Part shown: in pieces, positions 1 through 10,945 of the stretch
Layout of the letters: every line of letters starts with the position of its first letter
Position numbering within the stretch: position 1 is the stretch's first letter
Assembly (NCBI RefSeq): GCF_010093815.1
Contig: NW_022985556.1
Coordinates: 1,536,615 to 1,600,614 of the forward strand
DNA length: 64,000 bases
Source of the DNA: Pseudovirgaria hyperparasitica
Lineage: Eukaryota > Ascomycota > Dothideomycetes > Acrospermales > Acrospermaceae
Reading direction: 5' to 3'
Made by a program: the position numbers and the translations under genes
The notes under the pieces: model-generated
Databases searched by the model: none
What the model was told of the DNA's origin: nothing
What the model saw: the letters and a program-made list of their open reading frames with translations, nothing else

Positions 1-1617
1 CCACGTCTGTAATGGTGGATTTGTGGTTCTTCCTGCTGCTCGAAACAGAGGCGTTGGTAGACTTATGGGCGAAGGATATCTGGAGTGGGCACCGAAGCTT
101 GTTAGTCGATCTCGAACAGAAGCTATTAGACTTTCACTAACACGCTAAAGGGGTATACATACTCTGTTTTCAACCTCGTGTATGAAACGAACGTGGCTTC
201 ATGTCGCATATGGGATGCCCTTGGCTTCAAGCGAATCGGCCGCGTGAAGGGCTGCGGTAATCTAAAGTCATATCCGGACGAATATGTCGACGCAATCATT
301 TACGGGCGTGACCTCGGTATGGACGAGGATTCGGCCTCAGAAGAGCGCTTCGACAAGATCAAATACTACCTAAAGCACGGCAAATACCCTAATGGAGCTG
401 ACCGTGCCGAGAAAAGTCGCCTGCGTAGCGCCGCAACGCATTACAAGCTTATTCCGGCCACGAACGCGGAGCCCGAGCGACTGATGCTGAAAGGGAAGGA
501 AGTTATATCTGATCCTCAGAGACAATACGAGATTGCAAGACAGATTCATATGCAAAACCACGGAGGCATCAACAAATCAACCGCGTCAATCGCCGAACGA
601 TATCATTGGGTCCGCATTAAGGAGACGGTGAGTGCTGTCATCAAGAACTGTGGAGAGTGCAGTGATGCGTCCAAAAATGCCGCGAAGCCCGAATCTTCAG
701 GTCGCCGTAAGAGCAAAGGCCCTGAAGCTGAAGCGACACCGACCAAGAATGTAATCCAGCAGCCGCAAACCCCAGCTACATTTTCTGGTGTCACACAGGC
801 GGACTATCGGAATCACTTTGCCACACCTCAAACCGCTCCTCCACAGATGCATCAGGATCCCAATCTACAAGCCGTAATGCAGTATAACACGACTACTCAG
901 CGTGATGTACCTCTAGATCCTAGACTGACTTTAGTGTCTGACATGCGGGGTATGCCGACGCATTTCACTCAGTCCTTAATTGCGCCCGTACCGCAAATGG
1001 TAGTCCCAGCCTCATCTCGCGAGGTCCAGAGCATTCAGCCGACTTCCCAACAACAGATGCACAGCCAAGGATTTATTCAGCTTCAGCCTCAACCTCAGAC
1101 TCAGCATGAGTCACTAGAGCACAACAACAGAGTCCGTCCCACCAAGCAGCAACACCAGCAACACCAGCACCAGCAGCACCAGCAGCACCAGCAGCAACAC
1201 CAGCAGCACCAGCAGCAACACCAGCAGCACCAGCAGCAACACCAGCAGCACCAGCAGCACCAGCAGCAACACCAGCAACACCAGCAACACCAGCAACAAC
1301 ACCAGCACCAGCAGCATCATCAACACCAGCAACAACATCAGCAGCAACAACACCAGCAGCAACAACACCAGCACCAGCAACACCAGCATCAGCAACAGAC
1401 TCCAGCTGGGGACAGGGTCGCCAGCCCCTCCACGCAGTTGCTTCAAGAGCAAGAGAGCACATCTGTAGATTCATCTAGCTACTCTAATTTCTCTACCGTA
1501 ATCGCTGCACCAACAAATTTACGGAAACGTGAGAGGCAGTTGGTAGCAGAGACGTCAACAACTGGGGATGACACTGCATTAGGAGGACGAGCGACGAGAA
1601 AGCGAAGGGCAAAGTAA
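1..1617 (+). CDS. spt10: SPT10-like GNAT acetyltransferase with HHCC zinc finger (5' end cut off by window)
   Basis: Probable histone-gene regulator of the Spt10 type: a GNAT acetyltransferase fold followed by an integrase-like zinc finger that in yeast Spt10 binds histone promoters. The visible coding parts are 2-100 and 151-1617. The intron 101-150 has donor GTTAGT, branch CTAAC and acceptor AAAG, and joins WAPKL to GYTYSVFNLVYETNVASCRIW, so the real protein does not begin at the Met at 178. Exon 1 shows the acetyl-CoA loop (ARNRGVGRLMG). Counting from the Met at 178, His124, His128, Cys158 and Cys161 form an H-X3-H-X29-C-X2-C finger with the GI/Y-W spacing of retroviral integrase HHCC domains. 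An 84-codon Gln/His tract follows, then a basic tail ending RATRKRRAK. The domain pair makes Spt10 the best match; the N-terminus and start lie outside the window. Confidence 0.72.
1147..1398 (+). repeat. CAG/CAA/CAC coding repeat (poly-Gln/His tract)
   Basis: Eighty-four consecutive codons are all CAG, CAA, CAC or CAT, coding an uninterrupted Q/H run inside the SPT10-like protein. It is built from 9- and 15-base CAN modules, so it is expected to vary in length between strains. A similar CAN tract lies in the nuclease-like gene at 44.4 kb. Confidence 0.95.
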
Positions 1618-2093
1618 TGAGGTGTGCGTATCAAGATTATGAGATGCGCCAATGGAATTTTAACTGTTTATATGTATGCATATAAGCCGATTAGGCAAAG
1701 TGTAGCGCCTTTTGTCCAGTGGGTCAATAATCATCTTATATACCCCTATTTATCTTATAAGAGGGATCAGGTGCGTAGCATCAGACCATCCGCCGTGAAC
1801 TTCCGTCAGTTCGTTCGGTAGTAGAGCAGAATCACGTACTTTGGATTACACTATGATGCTGCCGCAGTAGTGCAACTTGGTCTCCTGCTTTAGAAACGTT
1901 AAAGCATTGTGTGCCTTAAAGCACACCCCTTAACGCGCTCTACGTTGAATGCGCCGATCATACACATACTCAGCATCACCACATGATCTGAGATCCTCTG
2001 GATTATGGTATGTTTTCGTTCGCGGGTTTTGCCTCGCTCACACACGTCACGACCGACGAATGTGACCAAGCAGTATTTCCAATAAGCGTTATC
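1618..2093. other. Intergenic, convergent 3' flanks
   Basis: Space between the ends of the SPT10-like gene (+) and the ureidoglycolate lyase gene (-). It is moderately AT-rich, and I see no coding sequence with family character or conserved motif. The small reading frame at 1624-1821 has no recognisable features. Confidence 0.7.
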
Positions 2094-3056
2094 CTACAGC
2101 TTTGAATTGATCCTCCCATTCTCGTATACTCTCGCAGACATCAGCTTCTCCAGGCTCCTCATATCTACCTCCACAACAGCCCCTTCGCTCGCCCCTTTGA
2201 CTCGCTCCAGCACCACTTCCTGACAGTCCTCATTCGCAATCCCGTTTGCATACTGCACCACCACAAAGTCCACACTCTTGTCCCCCAACACTACCATTGG
2301 TGCATGCCACGTACCTGGCCCATACGTCACCGCCTGGTTTCCCCTCGCAATGAACGCCTTGATGTTGCCCAGGTCCGGCATTCCTCGGCCTTTCGGGTTA
2401 CCTGATAGATTGAGTTCCATATCTATGGCTGGTGACGGTGGGGGAAGGGAGTCATTTGTGAAGGGCGCGGGACGTCCGAGTTTGAAGCGTTCAACGAGAG
2501 TGGGTTTGTGAGCTGGCTCAGCAGAAGGGTAGGGTTTGGGTAGAGTGGTGGAGTAGCGTTGTCTGCGAGAAGGTAGAGTCGGAGCTACGATTACGAGATA
2601 GTATGTGTGTAGAGATGAGGACGAGCATGTAGACTTTGTGGGCAGGCCCATGGGGATGAAGGTCTGAGGCGTGTACGGATGCCGCTCGAGGATCGAGACG
2701 TCAAAGAGCTGGACCGTCTCACCTTGTGAGGGCGAACTGAACCCGTCAAGCTCGTCCTCGGTAGGCGTAGATGCTGCAGGTGCCGTACGTAGTCGCCGCG
2801 GCGCGCAGACGAACATGTTTATCACTGCTTTTGCTGGTCGCTTGCTTCCTGCCAGCGGGTAGTGATTGTTGAGATTGGTCACATCGAGATATTTTATGGC
2901 AGTGCCTTGATTTGCATGAACAGACTGAGGTAGGAGAGTCGCGGGAGAGGGCGATGTTAGAGGATTCTCGATCACAGTGCCGAAGGGTGCGAACGCGGAG
3001 TGTGTGAGGGGAGATATCGAGATGCGATGAGGCGGGGAGCGGACTTTGGAGGGCAT
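2094..3056 (-). CDS. dal3: Ureidoglycolate lyase (purine/allantoin catabolism)
   Basis: Splits ureidoglycolate into glyoxylate and urea at the end of allantoin breakdown, so purines can serve as nitrogen source. The protein has the AllA/DAL3 pattern: an N-terminal HSAFAPFGTVIENP block, a middle VFDVSILERHPYTPQTFIPMGL-like block (here starting LFDVSILERHPYTPQTF) and the C-terminal AVTYGPGTWHAPMVVLGD and VDFVVVQYANG blocks that line the cupin active site. It is about 320 aa, longer than bacterial AllA (~160) because of two low-complexity inserts, as is common in fungi. I chose the second Met (3056, MPSKVRS) because family proteins begin shortly before the HP-L-T-AF block; an in-frame Met at 3086 would add ten residues. 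A single exon, divergent from COG5 and 267 bp from it. Confidence 0.85.
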   Translation of the reverse strand: MPSKVRSPPHRISISPLTHSAFAPFGTVIENPLTSPSPATLLPQSVHANQGTAIKYLDVTNLNNHYPLAGSKRPAKAVINMFVCAPRRLRTAPAASTPTEDELDGFSSPSQGETVQLFDVSILERHPYTPQTFIPMGLPTKSTCSSSSLHTYYLVIVAPTLPSRRQRYSTTLPKPYPSAEPAHKPTLVERFKLGRPAPFTNDSLPPPSPAIDMELNLSGNPKGRGMPDLGNIKAFIARGNQAVTYGPGTWHAPMVVLGDKSVDFVVVQYANGIANEDCQEVVLERVKGASEGAVVEVDMRSLEKLMSARVYENGRINSKL

Positions 3057-3323
3057 GATGAAGTCGAGTGATAGAATACAGTACAAATTAGATAGAAATC
3101 ACATTTAGAGGACGTAATTGTAAGAGAGATAAGGTTCTACTTGTGTAGAACTATCAACCTTGCTATCGTCATCCAAACAAGCTCATGGACGGTGTTGAGG
3201 GGCACGACATACCCGACTAGGACCCGTAGCCGTCCACTCTATTAGCTCTAACATGAGCTGTCCAAGACCTTGAACATCCTGCGCTTTGCGGTGTCTTCGT
3301 GTGGCTGAACGCGACCAGTCAGT
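3057..3323. promoter_or_regulatory. Short divergent promoter region, dal3-like / cog5
   Basis: Only 267 bp separate the two divergent start codons, so the promoters of the lyase and COG5 must overlap or abut here. No specific factor-binding site can be assigned with confidence. Confidence 0.6.
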
Positions 3324-4682
3324 ATGACTGAAGAGGAGGAGCCGTCGTATATCGACTACGACTCATTCCTCGGTCCCTCATTCTCGGCGACAGCTTTCGC
3401 CAATACCCTTGTTCTAGCCACGAATAATCCTTCTGACACACCACTCGACCTTTCAACTCCCCTCTCCCGAGTTCTCTTCGACGTACAAGAGATAGACACC
3501 CATATCGACACGTTAACGACAAAATTTGCGCTTCCACTTCTGCAGCACACGCGAGAACATGCCGAGTCAAGCGGACGTATATTACACGAAGTGGAAGGTC
3601 AGGTAGCGAGCCTGACACAATCATATAAAACACTCGAGATAGAAGTGACCGAGCGTTACGAGTCGGCAGAGGAAGTGCGCATCACCGCAGAGAGACTATG
3701 TGAAGCTGTCAAGATGGGCCGGGGTGTAGCTCGTAGCCTTATGCTTGGACGACAGCTCGAAGTCCAAATGTCAGAGTTTCAAGGTCTACCAACAAGGCGA
3801 GAAGATCACAGGGCTATGGTGCGGGCTGCAAACACGCTGCTCTCCCTCCGATACATATTCCAAGCAAACATGCCAGGGGGAGAAGGAGAGGGCCTGGACA
3901 GAGTGACTGCCATCAGTACCCTCAAGATGGATCTAGTGCGTATAGCAGAGAACAAAATTGTGATGCGTTCGACAGAGATCGTAAGAGCTTTTTCAATGTC
4001 TTCCCTGTTGGCATCTACTGCATCTCAAGACGGAACATCGGCCTCCAATTTTTCTCAAACCGAAGATACTAAGTCGCGAGCAACTTCAGCTCTAATCTGC
4101 CTCTACCTGTTGTCTCCAACCACCTCGGCGACTACCGTCGCGACGTTTGAACCAACACTGCTAGTAAGCGCTCTTGAAGACTTCATCCAAACAGGTTTGA
4201 AGTCATCCCTGGCCTCCATTGCGAGAGCTCTAGCGACTCTCCCTACTCTTGACCGGACACTACTTGAAGTTTCTGCGCGCTGTCAAAATATCGTTGCCCT
4301 TGAAGCTTTACTTGCATCCATAAGGCCACCACGACATCCTCTGTTAGAGATCGTGCAGGACTCGAAAGAATCTCCAGTTCCCAATTTTCTAGACTCGCTT
4401 CTTCATAGCTTGGATACTTCGTCTCTTCCTTCGTTCTTTTGGAGGTCTCTGGCCTCCAGCCTCTCTCCTCGCGTACAGGAGATCATGCACCGAGGGGGTG
4501 TATCCGCCCGAACGTTACGCTCAAATAGAGACAGGGTCAAGGATTCTATACGGGAGTGCGTCAATCGTGGATCTCAACTTCCAGCCAGTAGCCTCAGCAA
4601 AAATAATGTGGCACCTTCTGGAAGCTGGGAGCGTGAGGCAGCCGTCATGGTCGGTTCCGTTATGGGCGTTCTCGGAAGGTAA
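3324..4682 (+). CDS. cog5: Conserved oligomeric Golgi complex subunit 5
   Basis: Subunit of the COG tethering complex, which captures retrograde vesicles at the Golgi and keeps glycosylation enzymes in place. It is a single uninterrupted exon of 452 aa. The N-terminus (YIDYDSFLGPSFSATAFANTLV) followed by VQEIDTHIDTLTTKFALPLLQHT and a long heptad-rich helix (about residues 60-160) is the Cog5 N-terminal domain. The middle contains the LRYIFQANMPGGEGEGLDRV block seen in fungal Cog5. The length agrees with filamentous-fungal orthologues, which are shorter than the animal protein. The start is supported by the conserved acidic N-terminus directly after it. Confidence 0.85.
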   Translation: MTEEEEPSYIDYDSFLGPSFSATAFANTLVLATNNPSDTPLDLSTPLSRVLFDVQEIDTHIDTLTTKFALPLLQHTREHAESSGRILHEVEGQVASLTQSYKTLEIEVTERYESAEEVRITAERLCEAVKMGRGVARSLMLGRQLEVQMSEFQGLPTRREDHRAMVRAANTLLSLRYIFQANMPGGEGEGLDRVTAISTLKMDLVRIAENKIVMRSTEIVRAFSMSSLLASTASQDGTSASNFSQTEDTKSRATSALICLYLLSPTTSATTVATFEPTLLVSALEDFIQTGLKSSLASIARALATLPTLDRTLLEVSARCQNIVALEALLASIRPPRHPLLEIVQDSKESPVPNFLDSLLHSLDTSSLPSFFWRSLASSLSPRVQEIMHRGGVSARTLRSNRDRVKDSIRECVNRGSQLPASSLSKNNVAPSGSWEREAAVMVGSVMGVLGR

Positions 4683-5972
4683 ACGTGACTCTTGAGCCTT
4701 GGGTGCTATGAAGATGCAACCCTATATATATACCAGACCCAGAATGTCTGTGTAAGTGATTGCCTGACAGTAGAAGAAGTAGCCATGAACGGCACTTGCG
4801 TCCTGCCAACGAAACATACTCGTCTGTCACAAATGCGCCTCGCTGCACTCGAGACGATGAGCATTGAGTAACATGGACACATGGTTGCTGGAGACAGAAC
4901 TCTTGAAATGACACATCCCTCAATAGTGTATGGCGAACTCAATATCCCACATGTGATATATAGGAGCATTTCACCGCCCATCATTATGATGGCTTGCAGT
5001 AGTGGACACAGAGCTCTAATTGTTCTCATTGTGTTTCTGATTGACATACCTGTCATGAAATCCGACGACACGGAAGTGATGGTACACAGAGTTCTCATGC
5101 GTCAACAGTGGATCTAAGAATAGCCCGCGCACATGAACTTGACTCGCTCGAAACAGGAGAAGTATCAGACAGGGCCGGTCAAAGCCGGTCGACGCGATGA
5201 ACGAACAACTAGCCGTCACTCAAACATACATCAACAAATCCAGCTACTGTATAGAGAGTGGTCGTGGTGAATTAATCACCAAATTAGCACTGTAAGGTCT
5301 ACGTCTACCTACAGTATTACTACCAAACCCTAGTATACCACCTAGGTAGGATCTACAGTGCACCAACTCAACGGTCAACCTAACACGCCCCGCTAACTTA
5401 ACACTCACACACACACGGACACCTCAGGTTCTTTCTTTACGACCAGCCCAGGCCCACCTCACTAATTCCTCTCTCGCTTCTTGTCAACTCTACGCCTTTC
5501 CTCTATCACCATCCACCATTCGCCATTCTACTTTCTTGCTTGTCGCCCTTTGCCTTGCCTTCGTCGAGGTTTTCCTCCCCACATTTTCCTCCTCCAACTT
5601 GACTTGTTGCCTCTTTGGCTATCTATTCCACGCGCCGTCCACAGTCTGCCACCGTTTCCAGCACCTTTTCAAGCCCTGTGCCTCGGAACAAAGACTGCGA
5701 ATGCAACTCCCTGTCTCTTGATTCGCTCTCTACGCCAAAGAAGCTCCTTTGAGGCCAGCAGGAACTGCAGGAGACTTTCTACGGCTCACAATACCTGCGG
5801 ACGTCCATTCGGATAGCCTACCCAACTGTAAGCACTTCCCCTCCTCCTACATGCTTGCTAGTTGCACTCTTCTTAGCTACCTCTCAGCTGACGCTCTTCT
5901 TCCGTAGAATATCAAGTCTGCAAAATCTTGAGAATCTGCCTCTTTATTCGTAAATACCGCTCTCATCCTATA
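4683..5972. other. Intergenic: cog5 3' flank and vts1 promoter/leader
   Basis: About 1.3 kb without a supported gene. Positions 5400-5810 are strongly pyrimidine-rich on the + strand, as usual for fungal promoters and leaders. A possible leader intron runs from a GTAAGC at 5828 to a CTCAG at 5887; it would place the VTS1 leader on two exons. The small reading frames here have no family character. Confidence 0.6.
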
Positions 5973-7863
5973 ATGTCTGCCAGCCACCTCGCTGGCAACC
6001 GGAACAGCACTCCGGAAGCCTCCAATACCAACTTGCGCCTCCCTAGTTCTCGAAGTATCGCCGCCAATCATGCCCTGCGTGCGTCCGCTGATATGGGTGC
6101 TTACAGCCCCTCTCCCTTGTCTAACCGTGGTCTGCGTCCTTCCTCCGAAGTATACTTCAGTCACACACAGTCCGGGAATCCCGACGAAATGGAGCGAGCT
6201 GCCCAGCAATGGATTGCAGATATTGACCAATACGAGGATACACTGGAAGAAATGGCAGCTGCAACGTTGGACCAAGACTTCAAGGATGAGTTGAGCGCTA
6301 TTGAGCAGTGGTTCAGAGTCCTCAGCGAAGCGGAGCGAACTGCTGCCCTTTATGCTCTTCTCCAGCAGACCACCCAAGTACAGATCCGCTTCTTCATACA
6401 GGTCCTTCAGCAGATGGCCAAGAGTCACCCTATGTCTGGTGTACTCTCGCCAGCCAACTTTGGTGAAAGAGACCCCATGTCTCAGAAGCTCAACGATGCT
6501 ATGAGCAAGCTCAATGTTGATTCCTCCCGTAACTCCGTAGGAGTGGTCGGTCGCCCCCCACCATCGCCTGGCGCAGGAGCAAAACGCAACTCTCAACTTG
6601 ATCCGTCAACGATCAACTCCATGTTTCCAGATGCCGCTGCTGCCATTGCGAAGCAAAAGGCCGAGTTTACACAGCATACTGGTGTACCTCCATCCTCGAA
6701 CCGAAACAGCGTCATTGATCGTTCATCTCTCGCAGTTCCTAATGTAGCACCCGAAGACACTAGAAAAGAGAACCTCCCTCAACCACCTGCATCTCCGTGG
6801 GGCCGCAATACCGATTCGCAACAAAGTGGTGTTCGCCCGAAATCTTCATCCAGTCAGCAGCCGATGGGTCAATTCGCGCAGCCACCTCCTTCTGCCGGCC
6901 TCCGGTCCCCTCGTCCGCAAGGAGTTTCTGGAGACTCGAACATTCAGAACACTACATTGAGCGCGGCTGATTCAACCGTTGGAGGCATGCCTGGCATACT
7001 TTCACCTTATGCCGGAAGTGGCAATTGGGCGTCCATGGTTAATACTCCGTTGGTACCAAATTTCCAAGCTCAGGGCAATCACACCGACATGGTTGCCAAC
7101 GCCACAGCCATGAAACTCGCCGCCCTCTCCACTGTCAACAACCGCATCCAGCTTGATGATGTCCGCAAATACCGCCGTACCCGTTCCACTGAGGGCCAAG
7201 GTGGCCTGGCGCCCAATACTGGTGGTTTCCCCAATGCCGGTATGGTCATGAGAGACCAGCTTGGTCAGATCTTGTCACCCCAGCAAGCAGCGGCCTTGCA
7301 AGCACAGCAGCTCGTTGCCTTGCAGGGGCAACGGTCCCGTCCCAATTCGCCAGGAATTGCCATGCAGGGAGGCATTCCCGGTGTCAATCTCACCTCTCCG
7401 CAGAACAATGGGTATCTTGCAGCCTATGACAACCATAATGTCCCTGGAATTAATCTCTCCCAATATGGATTGGCTGTACCCGGTGGATATGAAGGATATG
7501 TCTCCGATCATTCCGAGATGCAACGGGGTCGCTCGCCTCGTGGACGACGAGGCAGCTCAAAGCCGCCAGAGGACCCAACCGATGTTCAGCTGTTAGAAGA
7601 CATCCCTAGCTGGCTCAGAACTCTCCGTCTACACAAATATACCGACAATTTGAAAAGCATGCACTGGACGGAGATGGTTGAGTTGAAGGACGAAGACCTT
7701 GAAAAGCGAGGTGTTGCGGCTGTGGGTGCTCGTAGAAAGATGCTCAAGGTAAGCGACCAAGATTTATCGTCGTATGATGCAGCTAACATATTTTCAGGTC
7801 TTCGAGGATGTTTTAAAGAAGAAGAGTGAGGGCAGATACGACATGTACTTAGGGAATCAGTAG
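5973..7863 (+). CDS. vts1: Vts1/Smaug-type SAM-domain RNA-binding protein
   Basis: Post-transcriptional regulator that binds Smaug recognition hairpins in mRNAs through a SAM domain and recruits the CCR4-NOT deadenylase. Exons are 5973-7748 and 7798-7863; the 49-bp intron has donor GTAAGC and branch CTAAC. Removing it restores the last SAM helix ([24 protein letters not shown]), which the unspliced frame loses. An N-terminal helical region ([19 protein letters not shown] to [11 protein letters not shown]) matches the Vts1 N-terminal domain, a long Ser/Pro/Gln-rich linker follows, and the SAM domain sits at the C-terminus ([24 protein letters not shown]). I chose the Met at 5973 ([13 protein letters not shown]) over an upstream in-frame Met at 5928, because fungal Vts1 proteins begin near the GNRNSTPE block. 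Confidence 0.88.
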
Positions 7864-8983
7864 ATGGACTGGTGGAATTGTTCTACGCGATTGCCATTGC
7901 TCGCATGCCGAAGAAATCATCGCGAGTCCGCCGAGTGAATACATTGCATAGTATTTAGCAGCTCTGTACGGATAATCAGCCTACAGTATGCGTTGCCGTC
8001 GCTTGGTGCTGGCCACAGCACCCATAGTCTATGGCCAGCTTAATTTGAGCTTGTACATCACAGCTGGCGTTCAATGATACCTAACAAACTTCTGGTTTTG
8101 ACATATATGCAATTCTCCAAGTGCGTCCCAGATTTGGATTATGGAACCTGTAGACAGTCCATCATAGCTTTAGTACCATCACAGTGCATCCGTACCGCTA
8201 GATAGGGATACATTAGATACGCTGTAATTATGTACACATCTGCCTCGAAGTTTTCATAGCAACTCTGCATTGATTTTGTGCCTTTTGCAAGCCCTCTATT
8301 GTGGTTTTCATGTGTTGTTGAACGTGTCATTGGCGGTTTCATGTTGCAGACGGGAAAGGTATTTTATTGGCGCCAGTGCTACGTACCGCTTGCACAATGC
8401 CGCCCGCCAGCAACAAAATGTTTCATGTTCCATCACCCTCTCCGAGTCTCAGCCCTTCGTTGACTGTTTATATTGATGAGTTGAGACTGGCAGTATCATG
8501 ATCGGAGGGCATGGCATCGTGTAAAGGCTGATTGTTGTACACGACCCAGTCAACAATTACGTCCCGAGCGGATGCTGGTGATCAGTCGTGTTCCAGTAAC
8601 AATGTTCACGAACAATGCAATAGACATCCGCCACACTTCATCTCAGGTTGTGTCTTATCACCCAAGACTGTCTCCTATTCAATGTTTGCTGAGTTCGTCA
8701 ACACACTGGGTAGGTGACATTGTGTCAATTGCTCCCATCCCTACTACTCCACTACTACTACAACTTCCGAGTACCTACGCATCTTCCCTTCCTCCTTTTT
8801 CGTTCCTTCTGCGCTCCCATTCGCAACGGCTTATCCTTCACTGTACACATCTTATCATACTGCTGGTCAGCTTTCGTATTCAGATCTGGACATCTTCCAC
8901 GACTCGCGTCAGGCGCATCTTCTTACCCGCGAGCATTCGCTTTTACTCTCGCATAGTTCCTTTCGAGCATTCGTTAATTCAAT
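7864..8983. other. Intergenic: vts1 3' flank and GH16 gene promoter
   Basis: About 1.1 kb. The overlapping small frames at 8532-9072 are in the pyrimidine-rich leader of the next gene and have no protein-family character. Nothing else is recognised. Confidence 0.6.
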
Positions 8984-10159
8984 ATGCATTCGTTGGCTTC
9001 TACATTAACGTGGGCTCTTATAAGTTCCGTCTATTTCCAACATTGCGCAGCGATTTATACATTGGTCGATGATTACGCCGGGACAAACTTCTTCTCTGGC
9101 TTCGACTTCTTTAGCGACAAAGACCCTACCGATGGATTCGTACAGTACCAGCCAGAACCTGATGCTATCAGCAAAGGCCTCGTTGGCTATCTTAAGGATG
9201 ACCTAGTCCCTGGAGGACAGGCCAATATATCATCCGTCCTCGTAGGCGTCGACTACACCGCAAAGGTCACGGATAAGGGGCGTCCCTCTGTCCGTCTCGA
9301 GGGCAAAAAAGGATACGATACAGGTCTGCTCGTTGCCGACATCCTCCACATGCCCGACTCTATCGATGGGTCCTGGCCTGCGCTATGGCTGCTAGGCATG
9401 GATGCCGAGTGGCCCACAGACGGCGAAATTGACCTCGTCGAAGGCGTGAACAGTGCTGTCAACAATGCTGTTACTCTCCACACCACACCAGGCTGCTCCA
9501 TTTCCACCGACAACGGCGGTGGCAAAGCATTCTCCGGTACAGTTGTAACGGACAACTGCGACGTGAACGCGGAGGGCCAGGGCAAGAACGTCGGCTGCTC
9601 CATCTATATGGCCAACAGCACCGGCCCATCTGACCCATTAGCCAACTATGGCACTGCCTTCAACGCCAACGGAGGCGGCATCTACGTCCTTGAATGGGGC
9701 ACGAGCGGCATCTCCGCCTGGTTCTTCTCGCGCTCACAAGCATCCACATTCCCACCCTCGCTTCTCGGCCAAACGCCCGACCCAACTGAATTCGGCACCC
9801 CGGTCGCGCTCTTCAAGGGCGAGTGCGACTATGCGAGCCATTTCCGGAAGCTGCGCATCATCATCAACACCACGTTCTGCGGAGCATGGGCCGGCCAGGT
9901 ATGGAACGAACAGGGCTGTGCTGACCGCACAAAGGCCGCGACTTGCGAGGAGTATGTCCAGAATAACCCCGATGCGTTCCAGGAAGCGTACTGGGAGTTT
10001 AGGGGTCTCAGAGTGTTCGGTGACGGCACGGATACGGAGACTAGGAGGGCGGATGGGAGGTTCAGGAGGGACGTGGTGCGAAGAGAGGAGCGTGCGAGGA
10101 TGACTCCACGACACATCGCACGGCCAGGGCAGAAGAGAGCTGTTAAGCTGAGGGTATGA
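8984..10159 (+). CDS. Secreted GH16 endo-1,3(4)-beta-glucanase
   Basis: Predicted to hydrolyse beta-1,3 (and mixed beta-1,3/1,4) glucan in the cell wall or medium. Residues 1-23 form a signal peptide with likely cleavage after CAA. The catalytic GH16 motif is DGEIDLVEG, with nucleophile Glu148, Asp150 and acid/base Glu153; upstream DGSWPALWLLG and downstream GGGIYVLEWGTSGISAWFFSR are typical of the fungal laminarinase-like subfamily. It is 391 aa in one exon. The C-terminus is Arg-rich with no GPI signal, so it should be secreted rather than anchored. It lies beside the GH72 transferase and FKS1, giving a three-gene beta-1,3-glucan neighbourhood. Confidence 0.88.
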   Translation: MHSLASTLTWALISSVYFQHCAAIYTLVDDYAGTNFFSGFDFFSDKDPTDGFVQYQPEPDAISKGLVGYLKDDLVPGGQANISSVLVGVDYTAKVTDKGRPSVRLEGKKGYDTGLLVADILHMPDSIDGSWPALWLLGMDAEWPTDGEIDLVEGVNSAVNNAVTLHTTPGCSISTDNGGGKAFSGTVVTDNCDVNAEGQGKNVGCSIYMANSTGPSDPLANYGTAFNANGGGIYVLEWGTSGISAWFFSRSQASTFPPSLLGQTPDPTEFGTPVALFKGECDYASHFRKLRIIINTTFCGAWAGQVWNEQGCADRTKAATCEEYVQNNPDAFQEAYWEFRGLRVFGDGTDTETRRADGRFRRDVVRREERARMTPRHIARPGQKRAVKLRV

Positions 10160-10945
10160 CTGGTTTAGAGTAAAGGATTGTAATTTATATTCCCGTCATT
10201 AAGTGCTTCTTTGTGCATCTCGTGCTCGCGCCATGTATCCATTTCGATTGAATGGAGGCATCTCATGGCGTAGTGTGAGAGTGCCATGTGTGACGAACTT
10301 GCTCGTTTCGAGCTCAAAATATGATATACAGGCAGGCCTATTCGCATAGAAAATACTAAAACTATAGGATAACCCTGCACCCAAAAAAAGGGCATCAGGG
10401 CTACGAATCAGGGGTTGGAGTGGCAAGTATGGTATGTAGAAACAAGGCAGTACGTACCAAAGAAATCTCTAGGAGCACGGATTTCGACTTTTCCTTTTCC
10501 CATACTGTGTATATAGTAGCTGAAGCTCGATTTAATAGAGGTTACTTGGTATGGTGCACGCTGCATGATTCGAGACTCGTTTGCAGCTATATAGCCGACC
10601 ACATCGGCCGGTGCACACGTGCACGGTGAACTTCAAAAGTGGAAGTCAAACTTCTTCATTCGAAAGATTAAACTACCACCTATCAAGACAAAGGCTTCTT
10701 CATTCCACAATCCAACCAAAATGTCCGAACACAAGCTCTTCATGCGCCAACCTCATCACAAACGACCAACCCCATGCCCCCTGATAGTACGAACTTTCAA
10801 ATATAGAACCAAGTGTCCGCGTTTTTGGCTTGGTTGATACAGCCAACAATAGAACCATCATTCCCGCACCACCAAGGCAGACTGCCCACTTCACAAGCCC
10901 AAAGCTATGCACACAGAAAAATGTAAACAAGGCATCGAGAAATTT
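10160..10945. other. Intergenic, convergent 3' flanks of GH16 and GH72 genes
   Basis: Non-coding as far as can be seen. It holds the 3' ends of two convergent cell-wall genes and short frames without family character. Confidence 0.6.

Noticed and set aside
1073-1474. Antisense open frames of 133 and 112 aa rich in Ala/Val/Gly or Leu/Val
   Set aside because: They are the complement of the CAN repeat, which has no stops in several frames; the low-complexity sequence has no gene character.
8532-9072. Overlapping small frames upstream of the GH16 gene
   Set aside because: Pyrimidine-rich leader sequence, overlapping the true start of the glucanase in another frame.
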